DNA from: Paenibacillus algorifonticola
GTDB lineage: Bacteria > Bacillota > Bacilli > Paenibacillales > Paenibacillaceae
Length of the DNA stretch: 64,000 nt
NCBI RefSeq assembly: GCF_000971975.1
Contig: NZ_LAQO01000014.1
Location: 1 to 64,000, forward strand
Reading direction: 5' to 3'
This document shows positions 53,025 through 62,079 of the stretch, in pieces. The first letter of the stretch is position 1. Every line of letters starts with the position of its first letter. The notes beneath the pieces were generated by a model, which was given only the letters and a program-made list of their open reading frames with translations, was not told where the DNA came from and did no database searches. The translations under genes were made by a program, and so were the position numbers.

Positions 53025-54674
53025 CTACCAGTTCTCTTGGCGGTCCTTCACCTTCGTCGTCAGCTCATCGAGCCAGCCTTGAATGTCCAGCTTCTCTACC
53101 GTAGCGACATATTCGTTCCAATATTTTTCGAAGTCGTCGGCGTTTTTCGCAACGACCATTTGCGGCGGATATTTTTTATTAATATCGTTAAGCTTCTGGT
53201 TGAACACCTTGTTCTTCTCCGTCAGCTCGATGCTCCAGAGCGGAAAATATTTGCGGTCTAGATTCGGTCCGTCGAACAGCTCCTCGTAGGTTGTTACGCC
53301 ATAAGCCTTCAGCAGCTCCAAATCCATCTCATCGTATCCGGCTGCAATCTCCTCCGGCTGCTGATACTGCTGGTAGCTGTTGCCGTCAGCCATCGTCCCT
53401 GACGAGCCTGGCCAGTACCATAGGATGTTTCCGGTTGTTTTCAAGCCATTTTTCGGGTCGGCAAAAAAGTCCCGCTGCTCCTGATTGCGATAAAACCGTC
53501 CGGTGTCGCTGACCGTATAATCTTCGCCCGCCACGCCCCAGTTGCGCAGCAATTGTCCTTCTTCGCTTGCCATGTAATCGGCATATTTGATTGCCGCCAC
53601 AGGGTCCTTCGCATTAATCGTAATCGAGAAGCCCATATTGTAGTTCATCGAAGGCACATCCAAATAATCCGGCTGAATGCTGTCATCAAAGGTGAGCTGA
53701 AGCGGCACAAACATCCGGTTCGCCTTGCCCTGCTGCTTCAGGGAATCAAGCGCCGTCTGGAACTGCCACTTCTGGTCAAACATCCCCAGCACCCGTCCGC
53801 TGGACAGCTTAGCCAAATACTGCTCATAGTTCATCACAAATGCTTCCTTGTCGATCATCCCTTCCCGGTACATCTCATGCAGCTTCGCATAATAACGCTT
53901 CGTAACGTTTTCGTCCGTCTGGTAGAAGGCCAGCTTGTTCGCCACCGGGTCAACTATAGCCCGTGAATCGTTAGGTCCGCCGGCTAAAAATTGCATCGCG
54001 GTCGTTAACGTGAAATTGCGGTTGTCATAGGTTAAAATTTCAAAAGGAATCGTATCCGCACCATCGATTTGCGGGTATTTTTTATAATAAGCGCGCAATA
54101 CATCGACGTATTGATCGAACGTCGTTATTTTCGGATAGCCTGCGTCCTTGAGCACTTCCTTCTGAATCCAAAAGGCTGCACTGATGCCCTTGATCGGCGT
54201 CCCTGTAGGCGCAACCTGCGGCAGCGCATAAATATGTCCATCCGCTGCTTTCAGCCGTTCCCAGTATGGCCCATAAATGCGTTTAATGTTCGGGGCATGC
54301 TGCTCGATTAAATCCTCCAGTGGAATGAGCGCGTTCGCGTCCTCGAATTTAACCGTCTGATCCGTATTGATGAGGTCAGGGTAATCGCCTCCGGCGATCA
54401 TTACGCCTACCTTCTGCTCCTTCTCGCCAACAAGACGCTCATATTTGATCTTTACTCCTGTTTTCTGCTCAATCATATCGCCAATTTTTGTATGCTCGGG
54501 AACATTGTCGCCGGGATCAAATACGAAATAGCTGAATGTGGTCAGCTCTTCGGCGCTATTATTTTTGCTGGCGCCTGCAGCCGTATTCGTACTCTCCGTG
54601 CTGCATCCTCCCACTATCATCGACAAGGCCAAAGTTGCCCCAGCGATCCATGTAAGCGCTGTTTTTTTACTCAA
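53025..54674 (-). CDS. Sugar-binding lipoprotein (LplA/LipO-like)
   Basis: 549-residue extracellular solute-binding protein, family 1, of the large LplA type. The lipoprotein signal ends in SMIVGGC with the lipidated Cys near residue 24, followed by a Ser/Asn/Thr-rich spacer. A TTG start at 54674 is preferred (GGGAGG 12 nt upstream); an in-frame GTG at 54686 touches that site. It delivers an unknown oligosaccharide to the two permeases. It diverges from the YesM/YesN pair, a standard Paenibacillus arrangement in which the kinase senses the transported sugar. Confidence 0.9.
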   Translation of the reverse strand: MSKKTALTWIAGATLALSMIVGGCSTESTNTAAGASKNNSAEELTTFSYFVFDPGDNVPEHTKIGDMIEQKTGVKIKYERLVGEKEQKVGVMIAGGDYPDLINTDQTVKFEDANALIPLEDLIEQHAPNIKRIYGPYWERLKAADGHIYALPQVAPTGTPIKGISAAFWIQKEVLKDAGYPKITTFDQYVDVLRAYYKKYPQIDGADTIPFEILTYDNRNFTLTTAMQFLAGGPNDSRAIVDPVANKLAFYQTDENVTKRYYAKLHEMYREGMIDKEAFVMNYEQYLAKLSSGRVLGMFDQKWQFQTALDSLKQQGKANRMFVPLQLTFDDSIQPDYLDVPSMNYNMGFSITINAKDPVAAIKYADYMASEEGQLLRNWGVAGEDYTVSDTGRFYRNQEQRDFFADPKNGLKTTGNILWYWPGSSGTMADGNSYQQYQQPEEIAAGYDEMDLELLKAYGVTTYEELFDGPNLDRKYFPLWSIELTEKNKVFNQKLNDINKKYPPQMVVAKNADDFEKYWNEYVATVEKLDIQGWLDELTTKVKDRQENW

Positions 54675-54870
54675 GATCGTTGCCACCCTCCCTATTAATA
54701 TAAATTAACTGTATCAAACAGGAGGCTGCCCAGGTACCCGAAAAACCTTAACATCATACCCCGCAAATCTAATGAGATTGCCAGCTGCTGCTCCAGCCAC
54801 GGGATAGATTATTACCATAATTTCTATATTTAGGGTAGCTATTTGAACAAATAAGTGTTAATTTTACTAA

Positions 54871-54884
54871 TGAAAACGCTTAAT
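54871..54884. promoter_or_regulatory. cre-like site between the importer and the kinase
   Basis: TGAAAACGCTTAAT fits the CcpA box except one position. It overlaps the -35 region of a kinase promoter whose -10 is TATACT (54905-54910), consistent with glucose repression of the sensor and perhaps the divergent importer. Confidence 0.5.
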
Positions 54885-54954
54885 TATCTTTTGAATGACA
54901 CTATTATACTAACAAAATGATTTTGTTAGCCTTTGGTCAAAGGAGCAGCACTCG

Positions 54955-56823
54955 ATGAAAATGATGCAAAATCTCCGTCCCTTCCGCTGGAATGATTTCC
55001 GGCTGCGAAACAAGCTGATGATTTTATATTTTGCCGCTGTTTTTATCCCGGTCATGCTGACAAATACGTTTTTCTATACGATAACCGCAGGCAATGTCCG
55101 AACGGAGAAGGTTCAGGACCTTCGGCAATCGCTTGAGCGAAACAAGGATAACTTTCGCAAAATGCTGGAGGGCGTCATCAGCTTCTCCTCGGTCATCTAT
55201 AATGACGGCGTCCTCTACAGCGCGCTGGATCGTACTTATACGAGCGAAAGTGAAGTCATTTCGGCCTATGGCGAGGTGCTGAACAACTCGATTAACCGCT
55301 TCGTCCCACTGAATAAGCAATTTTATAATGCGTATTTGTTTACCGACAACGACAGCCTGATCCACTCGGGCCTTCTGCAATACATTGACCTGCAGACGAA
55401 GCAGCAGGGCTGGTATCAGGCGACTACCGACCAGGCGCGAAGCCGAAAATGGCTGCTTTATACGAACACCGCTCTTTGCGGGCAGTCCGCAGCAGTATCG
55501 GCTTCGTTAGCAGGCAGCGGGGAAACAGGCGCGGGAACAGCTGCGAAAAAATGCGGCGCTCCCTATTTGAGCGTGATCCGCGAGCTTGATTTTTACAAAG
55601 CCTATTCCAGCTACCATAAAATTCTCAAAATTGATATTCTGCCTCATTATTTGGAAAATACATTGTTCGATCATTCCTTTCCCGGAGAAATTTATTTGCT
55701 GAATCCGCAGGGACATGTCATTTACTCGTCGGAAGCAGAGCCGCCAGCATTCATTCTTGAGAACGCTCAGCAGGATAAAACAATGATCGCCAGCCCGTTT
55801 GAAGGCGTCGATTATCTGCAAGGGTGGGAGATGGTAGGCATCTACCCTGATGAGGTCGTCAACCAAAGCCTGCTTGATTCGCGCAAATTTATTATTTATT
55901 TGACCTGTGCAAATCTGCTATTTCCGAGCATTATTATTTTACTTATTGCCAGATCGCTCAATCTGAGGCTGGGTATGCTGCTAGGCGGCATTAAACGGGT
56001 GAAAAACCAGCGCTTTGAAGTGCTGCGAACCAAACCGGCATCCGATGAAATCGGGCAGCTGACCGAGGAGTTTAACCGAATGACGCAGCAAATCAACGGC
56101 CTCATCCAAGATGTGTACGTGGCGGAGCTGGATCGGCGGCAGGCGCAGTTCAACGCCCTGCTAAGCCAAATTAACCCGCATTATTTGTTTAACACACTTG
56201 ATGCTATTCGAATGAATTGCGTCATTAAGGGCGAGGAGGAGACGGCATCGGTCATTAAGCTGCTCGGCCGCGGCTTCCGACGATCGCTGAGCTGGGGCGA
56301 GGATATGATTCCGCTTCAAGAGGAGATGGCGTTCGTCACCGATTATTTGGACATTCAGCATTTCCGCTTCGGCCATCGCCTCTCCTACCAGCTCGATATT
56401 GATGAAGAGGTGCTGGAGCTGCCCTTGCCGAAAATGAGCATCCTTCCGCTCGTCGAAAATGCCTGCATTCATGGCATTGAATATTCCGAGCAGCCGGGCA
56501 ATATTATCGTATCGGCCAAGCTCCATGGCGCTCGCGTTGTCATTCGCGTGTCGGACAATGGCATTGGAATGGAAGAAGAGAAGCTGGAACACTGGCTTGC
56601 CAGTCTGGAGCAATCCGGCGCGCAGCATCAGCAGGGCAAGCATGTCGGACTGAAAAATGTCTATGACCGGCTCAAGTGGCATTTCGGGAGCGAGTTCAGC
56701 TTTAGTCTGGATTCCCATTATGGAGAAGGCACAACGATTGAGCTGCAAATGCCCGCTGCCTTCGCTAAGGATGGATCTGTAGTCGAAAGGAGAATAATCG
56801 ATGTTGAAAACATTGATCGTTGA
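54955..56823 (+). CDS. YesM-type sensor histidine kinase
   Basis: 622-residue membrane kinase. Transmembrane helices at about 25-45 and 305-327 flank an extracellular Cache-like sensor; a HAMP domain spans about 328-385. The HisKA_7TM-less LytS/YesM kinase block has the phospho-acceptor His near 407 in SQINPHYLFNTLDAIR. The ATP-binding N-box is LPLVENACIHGIEYS near 500, with DNGIGM as the G-box. AAAGGAG lies 9 nt before the ATG. It overlaps the response-regulator gene by 23 nt. Confidence 0.93.
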   Translation: MKMMQNLRPFRWNDFRLRNKLMILYFAAVFIPVMLTNTFFYTITAGNVRTEKVQDLRQSLERNKDNFRKMLEGVISFSSVIYNDGVLYSALDRTYTSESEVISAYGEVLNNSINRFVPLNKQFYNAYLFTDNDSLIHSGLLQYIDLQTKQQGWYQATTDQARSRKWLLYTNTALCGQSAAVSASLAGSGETGAGTAAKKCGAPYLSVIRELDFYKAYSSYHKILKIDILPHYLENTLFDHSFPGEIYLLNPQGHVIYSSEAEPPAFILENAQQDKTMIASPFEGVDYLQGWEMVGIYPDEVVNQSLLDSRKFIIYLTCANLLFPSIIILLIARSLNLRLGMLLGGIKRVKNQRFEVLRTKPASDEIGQLTEEFNRMTQQINGLIQDVYVAELDRRQAQFNALLSQINPHYLFNTLDAIRMNCVIKGEEETASVIKLLGRGFRRSLSWGEDMIPLQEEMAFVTDYLDIQHFRFGHRLSYQLDIDEEVLELPLPKMSILPLVENACIHGIEYSEQPGNIIVSAKLHGARVVIRVSDNGIGMEEEKLEHWLASLEQSGAQHQQGKHVGLKNVYDRLKWHFGSEFSFSLDSHYGEGTTIELQMPAAFAKDGSVVERRIIDVENIDR

Positions 56824-57553
56824 AGATGAGCCGCGGATGCGTGAAGGGCTGAAAAGAATCATTTATTGGGAAAAGTACGGCTTTAATTTATGCGGTGATG
56901 CGGAAAATGGACGGCAGGCGCTCGAATTAATTGAACGCGAGCAGCCCGCGCTTGTCATTACCGACATTCGTCTGCCCGGCATTACGGGGCTGGAGCTCAT
57001 GAAGGACGTAACGGGGCGAATGGATACCTGCTTTATCGTCATTTCTGGCTATGACGAATTTGAATATGTGAAGACGGCCCTCATCTGCGGCGCTGTTGAT
57101 TATATTTTGAAGCCAGTGGAGGAGGAGCAGTTGATCGGCGCCCTGCTGCGAGTGAAAAAACGGCTGCTCAAGGCTTTGCCCAGCACAGCTGCCAGCGCAG
57201 GCAGCGCTGCGGAACTGGAAATGGGGATGCCTTCGGATGATCCCATCGCTTTTGTCAAAGAGTATGTAGCCTCGCATTATCAGGAACAGGTGACGATGAA
57301 AGAAATTGCTGGCAAAACGTATCTCCATCCCTTCTATCTCGGGCAATTGTTCCGCAAAGCAACCGGAATTTATTTCAATGATTACGTCCATCAAATTCGG
57401 GTGGATAAAGCGCGGCTGCTGCTCGCCACTACAAGCAGCAAAATAGCCGACATCGCTGCTGGCGTCGGCTATCCGGACCCGGACTATTTTGTGCAGCAGT
57501 TCAAGAAGATTACCGGCTGCACCCCTTCCCATTTTCGAAAAAATCAGCTGTAG
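56801..57553 (+). CDS. YesN-type response regulator (REC-AraC)
   Basis: 250-residue response regulator: receiver with ED at 8-9, phospho-acceptor Asp55 in VITDIRLPG and Lys in ILKP near 105. A short linker leads to two AraC-type helix-turn-helix motifs (MKEIAGKTYLHPFYLGQLF and IADIAAGVGYPDPDYFVQQF). It is much shorter than the orphan regulator at 35554 because it lacks the long middle region. GAAAGGAG precedes the ATG. It most likely activates the divergent importer. Confidence 0.94.
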   Translation: MLKTLIVEDEPRMREGLKRIIYWEKYGFNLCGDAENGRQALELIEREQPALVITDIRLPGITGLELMKDVTGRMDTCFIVISGYDEFEYVKTALICGAVDYILKPVEEEQLIGALLRVKKRLLKALPSTAASAGSAAELEMGMPSDDPIAFVKEYVASHYQEQVTMKEIAGKTYLHPFYLGQLFRKATGIYFNDYVHQIRVDKARLLLATTSSKIADIAAGVGYPDPDYFVQQFKKITGCTPSHFRKNQL

Positions 57554-57590
57554 CGTATCATTATTTCCCTCCGAATTATGTAGCAGACAA

Positions 57591-57624
57591 AAAGCCAGCA
57601 TCCCTCATTCGGTTTGCTGGCTTT
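57591..57624. terminator. Bidirectional terminator
   Basis: Perfect 10-bp stem (57591-57600 / 57615-57624) with A- and T-rich flanks between the convergent regulator and protease genes. Confidence 0.8.
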
Positions 57625-57638
57625 CTCTGTAATAAGCG

Positions 57639-58793
57639 TTAATGCTGTTCTTTCTCATGTGCGGCCTGCTCAATCACCTTGCCTCTTCCGGTTATTAGCT
57701 TGAGCTGATCGTTCTCGTAGCCGACCTCGTAAATGACCTGATATTTGCTCAGCTTGTTTTTGCCGCCTACTCTCTCGTCTACTGAAATAATCGCCGTCAC
57801 AGTCGCTTGCTGATCGTTATTCACCGTTACATGCATATCGTCAATGACGACATTGCGCGTTAGCATATAGCCTTCCCGAAATTCGTCATAGCTTTTCAGC
57901 TCTTTCCAGCTGCCGCCCAGCAAGGAATAGGCATATACATAATCGGCATTGTTCAAGCTGTCGTAAAAATGAGTTACCAAGTAGCTGGCATATTCACTCA
58001 TCGTCGCTTCCTGCTTTACCATGCCATTGCCATTCGTGCCCTCCTGCTCGGGCAGCACCTCCATTGGCTTCGACGACCATGCCTCCACCGTTGCCAGCAC
58101 ATTGACGATTGGAATGCTGAACCCTATAGAACCTTGCTCAATGCCTGCTGAATTAATGCCGAGCACTTCGCCTGTATCTCTTCTGACCAGCGGTCCACCG
58201 CTGTTTCCTGGCGCAATAGGCGCAGAAATTTGATACAAATCCTTATACGAATACGGTTCAATCTTAAAACTACGGCCCAAGCCGCTAATGATGCCTGTCG
58301 TTACTGTATTTTGAAAACCAAGCGGGCTGCCAATCGCCATCACTTCATCGCCGATTTCCGCTTTTTTATTGCGAACCATCTTAAGCGGCTTCTCGCCTAC
58401 AAGTCCTGGAACGCGGACAACCGCAATATCCGTCTCCGTGCTGATACCAATGACTTCGCCATCAAGCTCGCGTGCATCAGCAGTGTGGATTTTCACCTTA
58501 TGAACGCCGGACACAACATGGGCGTTGGTAATCAGGTCACCTTGATTATTGTACAAAAAGCCTGATCCCTGCTTGCCGTTGCCGCTTTCAATCATGACGA
58601 CCAGCTTCTGCGTTTCATAAATGACGTCTTTAAGCGGCTTGCCCGTTTTCTCCGAGCGCGATTCTGACACAGCGAGCAGCGGCTTGCCACTGAGCTGCTT
58701 TGGAATTTCGGAACGGATAAATACGACCGCGCCAGCTCCGAAGAGCAGAAAAGCAACGGACATTATAAGGCTAAGCCATGTTCCTTTTCTCAT
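57639..58793 (-). CDS. Membrane-anchored HtrA-like serine protease without PDZ domain
   Basis: 384-residue trypsin-like protease. One N-terminal membrane anchor (about 7-27); catalytic triad His92 (TNAHVV), Asp122 (TDIAV) and Ser198 (APGNSGGPL). The usual PDZ domain is missing. Instead, after residue ~245 comes a ~130-residue domain (YASYLVTHFYDSLNNADYVYAYSLL...) of NTF2-like/DUF4878-like character. It probably degrades or senses misfolded extracytoplasmic proteins. AGGAG lies 9 nt upstream. It follows the zinc-ribbon gene by 12 nt, so the two are cotranscribed. Confidence 0.87.
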   Translation of the reverse strand: MRKGTWLSLIMSVAFLLFGAGAVVFIRSEIPKQLSGKPLLAVSESRSEKTGKPLKDVIYETQKLVVMIESGNGKQGSGFLYNNQGDLITNAHVVSGVHKVKIHTADARELDGEVIGISTETDIAVVRVPGLVGEKPLKMVRNKKAEIGDEVMAIGSPLGFQNTVTTGIISGLGRSFKIEPYSYKDLYQISAPIAPGNSGGPLVRRDTGEVLGINSAGIEQGSIGFSIPIVNVLATVEAWSSKPMEVLPEQEGTNGNGMVKQEATMSEYASYLVTHFYDSLNNADYVYAYSLLGGSWKELKSYDEFREGYMLTRNVVIDDMHVTVNNDQQATVTAIISVDERVGGKNKLSKYQVIYEVGYENDQLKLITGRGKVIEQAAHEKEQH

Positions 58794-58805
58794 TAATATC
58801 TTCTC

Positions 58806-60059
58806 CTAGTCCAAATACCATGTGACATGATCGATGACGACAGTAGCATCGGTCTCTTCAATGCCTTCCACAGTTGCGTCGAAAGTAAAGGATTCGTTAG
58901 GCTCTATATAGTTAGGCATAGCGATGGCCGTGCCTTTCTTCAAAATCTGTTTATCCTTGCCGCGCACCGAATATTGGATTTCAACGGAATAAATCGGCCG
59001 GGTGGCAGCATTTTTGAGCAAGGCATGAATGTTGAAGGCGCCCGTTTCATCAAAGCTCGTATCGACCTTCACGACCTCGACGGCTGCCGTCTGGTTAAGC
59101 AAATCCTCTTCCGCCGCTTTCTGCATCGCACGCTCAATTCTTTCCTGCTCCGCCTGCTCAAAAGCCTGCTTCTCCGCATGGATGCTTTCAAGCAGCTTCG
59201 TCAAATTCGTATCCTCCGGCGCATAAGCCATTCCCTTCTGTACCATGGCAATCGCCTCGGAGAAGCTTTTTTTCTGAAGCAGCTCCTTCGTTTGCTGTTG
59301 GCATACAAGCGCGATTTTGTCAACGATCTGCTTGCGCACAGCATCCGCTTCTTCGCCGCCCAAACCATTAACGGTATTAAGCTTCACCGCCAAAGCATCC
59401 AGCGAGTTAATCTGGTCCAGCTCATTTTGCACCTGTACAACGACCATTCTAACATTTAAATCGGCAAACGCCTCGCGCAGCGGAGAAAAAATCTGTTCCT
59501 CCCGGCCTGCAAGCAGTGTATTCAGCTGCTTCACAAGCGGCCCCGCCTCCGTCAAAGCTCCTTTGTCCAGCTCGCTGGCAAGGCTGTTTATTTTATTTTC
59601 GATTGCAACAGCCTCATTGATGATATCCATGTCAGCCTGAAGCGCGCCGTAGGCAGGGCGTACCTTAGCTGCCTTCTCAAGCTGAACCATCGCTTCGTGA
59701 TAGTTGCCGCCCCAGGCTTTCTGCTTCGCTTGCTCATGCCATTCGGCGACATGATCATTCAAATCGCTTTCATATATGTAATAAGAAAATACCCCGGCAG
59801 ACGTCGTAATGAACACAACAACAGGCACGAGCGCAATTATAAACTTACGTCCAGCCCCGGCACGGGTTCTTCTGTTTCGTACTGGCGCTTGCTCTGGTAC
59901 TAATGAGGCACTTGCCTCCCGAATGAATAATTCATGCTCTTGAATAACAATGGCCTGCGTCTGCTCATTTGCCTGCGCGTCCTGAAGCAGCGGTTTCCCG
60001 CATTTGCTGCAGTAAACGGCACTAGGCTCGTATTTATTTCCGCAATGTTGGCAATGCAC
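58806..60059 (-). CDS. Zinc-ribbon membrane protein with helical extracellular domain
   Basis: 417-residue protein. N-terminal zinc ribbon CQHCGNKY...YCSKCGK (residues 3-22), a basic stretch, one transmembrane helix (about 72-95) and a long extracellular TPR/coiled-coil part (about 100-320). The C-terminal ~100 residues form a beta domain resembling FxLYD (SFDETGAFNIHALLKNAATRPIYSVEIQY). The start is GTG with AGGAG 10 nt upstream. It is paired with the protease gene; the zinc ribbon inside and sensor-like domain outside suggest a regulatory or adaptor role (inference). Confidence 0.8.
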   Translation of the reverse strand: MHCQHCGNKYEPSAVYCSKCGKPLLQDAQANEQTQAIVIQEHELFIREASASLVPEQAPVRNRRTRAGAGRKFIIALVPVVVFITTSAGVFSYYIYESDLNDHVAEWHEQAKQKAWGGNYHEAMVQLEKAAKVRPAYGALQADMDIINEAVAIENKINSLASELDKGALTEAGPLVKQLNTLLAGREEQIFSPLREAFADLNVRMVVVQVQNELDQINSLDALAVKLNTVNGLGGEEADAVRKQIVDKIALVCQQQTKELLQKKSFSEAIAMVQKGMAYAPEDTNLTKLLESIHAEKQAFEQAEQERIERAMQKAAEEDLLNQTAAVEVVKVDTSFDETGAFNIHALLKNAATRPIYSVEIQYSVRGKDKQILKKGTAIAMPNYIEPNESFTFDATVEGIEETDATVVIDHVTWYLD

Positions 60060-60661
60060 CTGTGCTCATCTCCTGACGCAATCAAACTTTAATCGTCCTT
60101 CCCTCTATTCTATATGAAATAGTAAATGATCTCCATTTTTAAATGATGGGAAATTCAAAAAATTTAATAAGCTTATTTTTGAATGAAGAGATCATGCCCG
60201 TACATTTCACTCTCCAGCTTGAACTTATCATAACATTCCTTTTGTTTTAGCGAAAATAAGATAAGTGCCTTATAACTGTATACTCATTATGTAATAAAGC
60301 GGTAGTCCCTTAGCTTGATCGATGAGGGCTTAACTATATTTTCATGAAAGGTTACAACCTTTGGGAGGGAATTCAAAGATGGCTAGCCACGAGGAATGTA
60401 AAAAGAGGGTACAGCTCCGTAAGAGAGCAGTACTCTCAAGCCATTGTTTTCGTTAAATAAAAATAACTTATACGGACATTCTATTATAATTTTCTATAGA
60501 ATAGCGTTCATTATAATTGCGCCGTTACAATCCAACTCGTTATCTCTTGCTTCAACTGCATATATTTAGGAGAACGTTGCATGCTTTTCCTTACACCTCA
60601 ATTATAAAATCCTGTTATTTGCATAAGTATAGCAAATCGCCAACTTGTACGTACATATTGT
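60060..60661. other. 600-bp intergenic region with structured leader
   Basis: Most of this stretch is AT-rich without genes. Between about 60305 and 60375 lie two small plus-strand hairpins (CCCT...AGGG near 60307-60328 and AAAGGT-TACA-ACCTTT at 60347-60362), followed at once by a strong GGGAGGG ribosome-binding site and a 25-codon ORF. The remainder, including the promoter zone of the zinc-ribbon gene near 60060-60200, shows no further recognisable site. Confidence 0.4.
60379..60456 (+). CDS. Candidate 25-residue basic peptide ORF
   Basis: ATG at 60379 with GGGAGGG 9 nt upstream; reads MASHEECKKRVQLRKRAV... to a TAA at 60454. It is rich in Lys and Arg with two Cys. It is the only ORF in the gap with a good ribosome-binding site and follows two hairpins. 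It could be a regulatory leader peptide, a small protein or chance; no plus-strand gene follows nearby. Confidence 0.3.
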   Translation: MASHEECKKRVQLRKRAVLSSHCFR

Positions 60662-61015
60662 CTAATCATGCCTAATAATGGTCTTGGCCACTTTCTGCAC
60701 CGGAGAAGATAGCATCGTATAGCCTTCCGGTTGAATCGTCACACGCTCGCCTACTGCCAATTCCGAGTAAAGGGCCGAATCATGAACATGGTAATAAACT
60801 GTTTCATGCTTTTCCAAATGCCTCAAAAAATAGGACAAGGATTTAGTGTCAGCCTCCATTCTCGTCACATCATGAACGACGATGATCGCGGAGACATCTG
60901 GCGATAACGTTTCTTTTCCAATAATATAGTCCCCTTTCTCAACTCGTAAGGCGCCCCCTACAATGGCTCCCCCAATTAGCATCAACAGCAACACAGATAC
61001 GAATACTCTTCTCAA
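60662..61015 (-). CDS. Small exported protein, DUF3221-like
   Basis: 117-residue protein with an N-terminal hydrophobic helix (VFVSVLLLMLIGGAIVGG) that is a signal anchor. The C-terminal half (LAVGERVTIQPEGYTMLSSPVQKVAKTI) resembles the end of DUF3221/YobA-type proteins, a weak call. The start is TTG at 61015 with GAGAGG 11 nt upstream; the frame reaches 61066. Function unknown. Confidence 0.6.
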   Translation of the reverse strand: MRRVFVSVLLLMLIGGAIVGGALRVEKGDYIIGKETLSPDVSAIIVVHDVTRMEADTKSLSYFLRHLEKHETVYYHVHDSALYSELAVGERVTIQPEGYTMLSSPVQKVAKTIIRHD

Positions 61016-61110
61016 AACGATTCCCGCCTCTCCAGAAATCAAGCTTTCTTCGCATTGTATGCGCACCTTCTGAAGCCGTCAACTTTAGGCGCATTTCCCT
61101 TCCTTCCATA

Positions 61111-61150
61111 AAAAAAGCAAGAGCAAGGTCTAAGCCCTGCTCTTGCTTTA
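61111..61150 (-). terminator. Terminator of the YceI gene
   Basis: Perfect 12-bp stem (61115-61126 / 61139-61150) followed by seven T on the minus strand. Confidence 0.85.
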
Positions 61151-61184
61151 AAAAGATACCGATTCGCGAGCCGCCAATCGCGTG

Positions 61185-61937
61185 TTAGGCGTTTTGCGAC
61201 AGAGTGAGGCGCAGCTGCACGGTAACGTTATTTTCGGTATCCATCACGACGTTATGCGGATTCTGCATGCCAAACTCCTCGAACGTGACGACCGTCTCGC
61301 TCTCCACATTCAGCTTGCCGCCGCTGTATGCCGCTTGTCCTGTAAAGGTAACTTCCTTCGTAATTCCTTTAATCGTCAAGTCGCCAGTCATGATAAGCGG
61401 GAACGTTTCTCCGTCCTTCACTTCCGTTGGCAGCGCCTCAAACTTTGTCGCTTTGAACCTGGAGCTCGGGAAATTGGTCACATCGAGAAAATCCGCTTCT
61501 TTCACATGTCCGTCCCGCTGACTATTCCCCGAATCGAGAACGTTCATATCCAGACTCGCATCCGCCGCATTAGCTGCCGCATCCGCCGTATCTACATTCC
61601 ATGTGCCCGTTACGCCATTTACTTCAAAGTTCACCGTCTCACGGGAAGTCGTAACCGAGAAATACACATTGGAGGAGGAATCAATCGTCCAAGCTCCGTT
61701 TACATCCGCTACAGCGCCAGCAGCAGCCGTTTCCGTACCACTTGTACTATTTGTAGAACCAGAACCTGAGCTATTCGTACCTGCTGCACTGTTCGTAGCA
61801 GCCGATTCCGTGCCAATAACACTCTTAATTTCCTTGTTATTGCCCGTAAACGAATCATACATCGCATATGCACCTGCTCCACCTAGCAAAACAACCGCAG
61901 CGACTGCACCAATAACCACTTTTTTCTTCTTCATCAT
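61185..61937 (-). CDS. YceI-family protein, membrane-anchored
   Basis: 250-residue protein with an N-terminal anchor (about 6-26), a Ser/Thr/Gly/Asn-rich linker (about 45-75) and a YceI lipocalin-like beta-barrel (about 80-248; WTIDSSSNVYFSV, EADFLDVTNFPSSRFKATKFE, GDLTIKGITKEVTF). YceI proteins bind long polyprenoid lipids and are often stress-induced. AAAGGAGG lies before the ATG pair at 61937/61934. The upstream dyad shared with the BlaI operon suggests control by that repressor. Confidence 0.9.
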   Translation of the reverse strand: MMKKKKVVIGAVAAVVLLGGAGAYAMYDSFTGNNKEIKSVIGTESAATNSAAGTNSSGSGSTNSTSGTETAAAGAVADVNGAWTIDSSSNVYFSVTTSRETVNFEVNGVTGTWNVDTADAAANAADASLDMNVLDSGNSQRDGHVKEADFLDVTNFPSSRFKATKFEALPTEVKDGETFPLIMTGDLTIKGITKEVTFTGQAAYSGGKLNVESETVVTFEEFGMQNPHNVVMDTENNVTVQLRLTLSQNA

Positions 61938-61959
61938 AAAATCCTCCTTTGTTTTTAAA

Positions 61960-61975
61960 ACTACATCGTGTAGTG
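61960..61975. promoter_or_regulatory. BlaI-type operator upstream of the YceI gene
   Basis: ACTACATCGTGTAGTG, an ACTAC/GTAGT dyad 6 nt downstream of a minus-strand -10 TATAAC (61987-61982). It matches the site at 63360-63375 at 12 of 16 positions with identical arms. Confidence 0.7.
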
Positions 61976-62079
61976 TTGTAAGTTATATAAAGGCGAAGCG
62001 CGCCTTCCCTTGAAGGGAGCTGTGCGCTTCGCATAAAGCCTGTATTCCGAGATTTCAGTAGGGTATCAAGCTTGAATTT

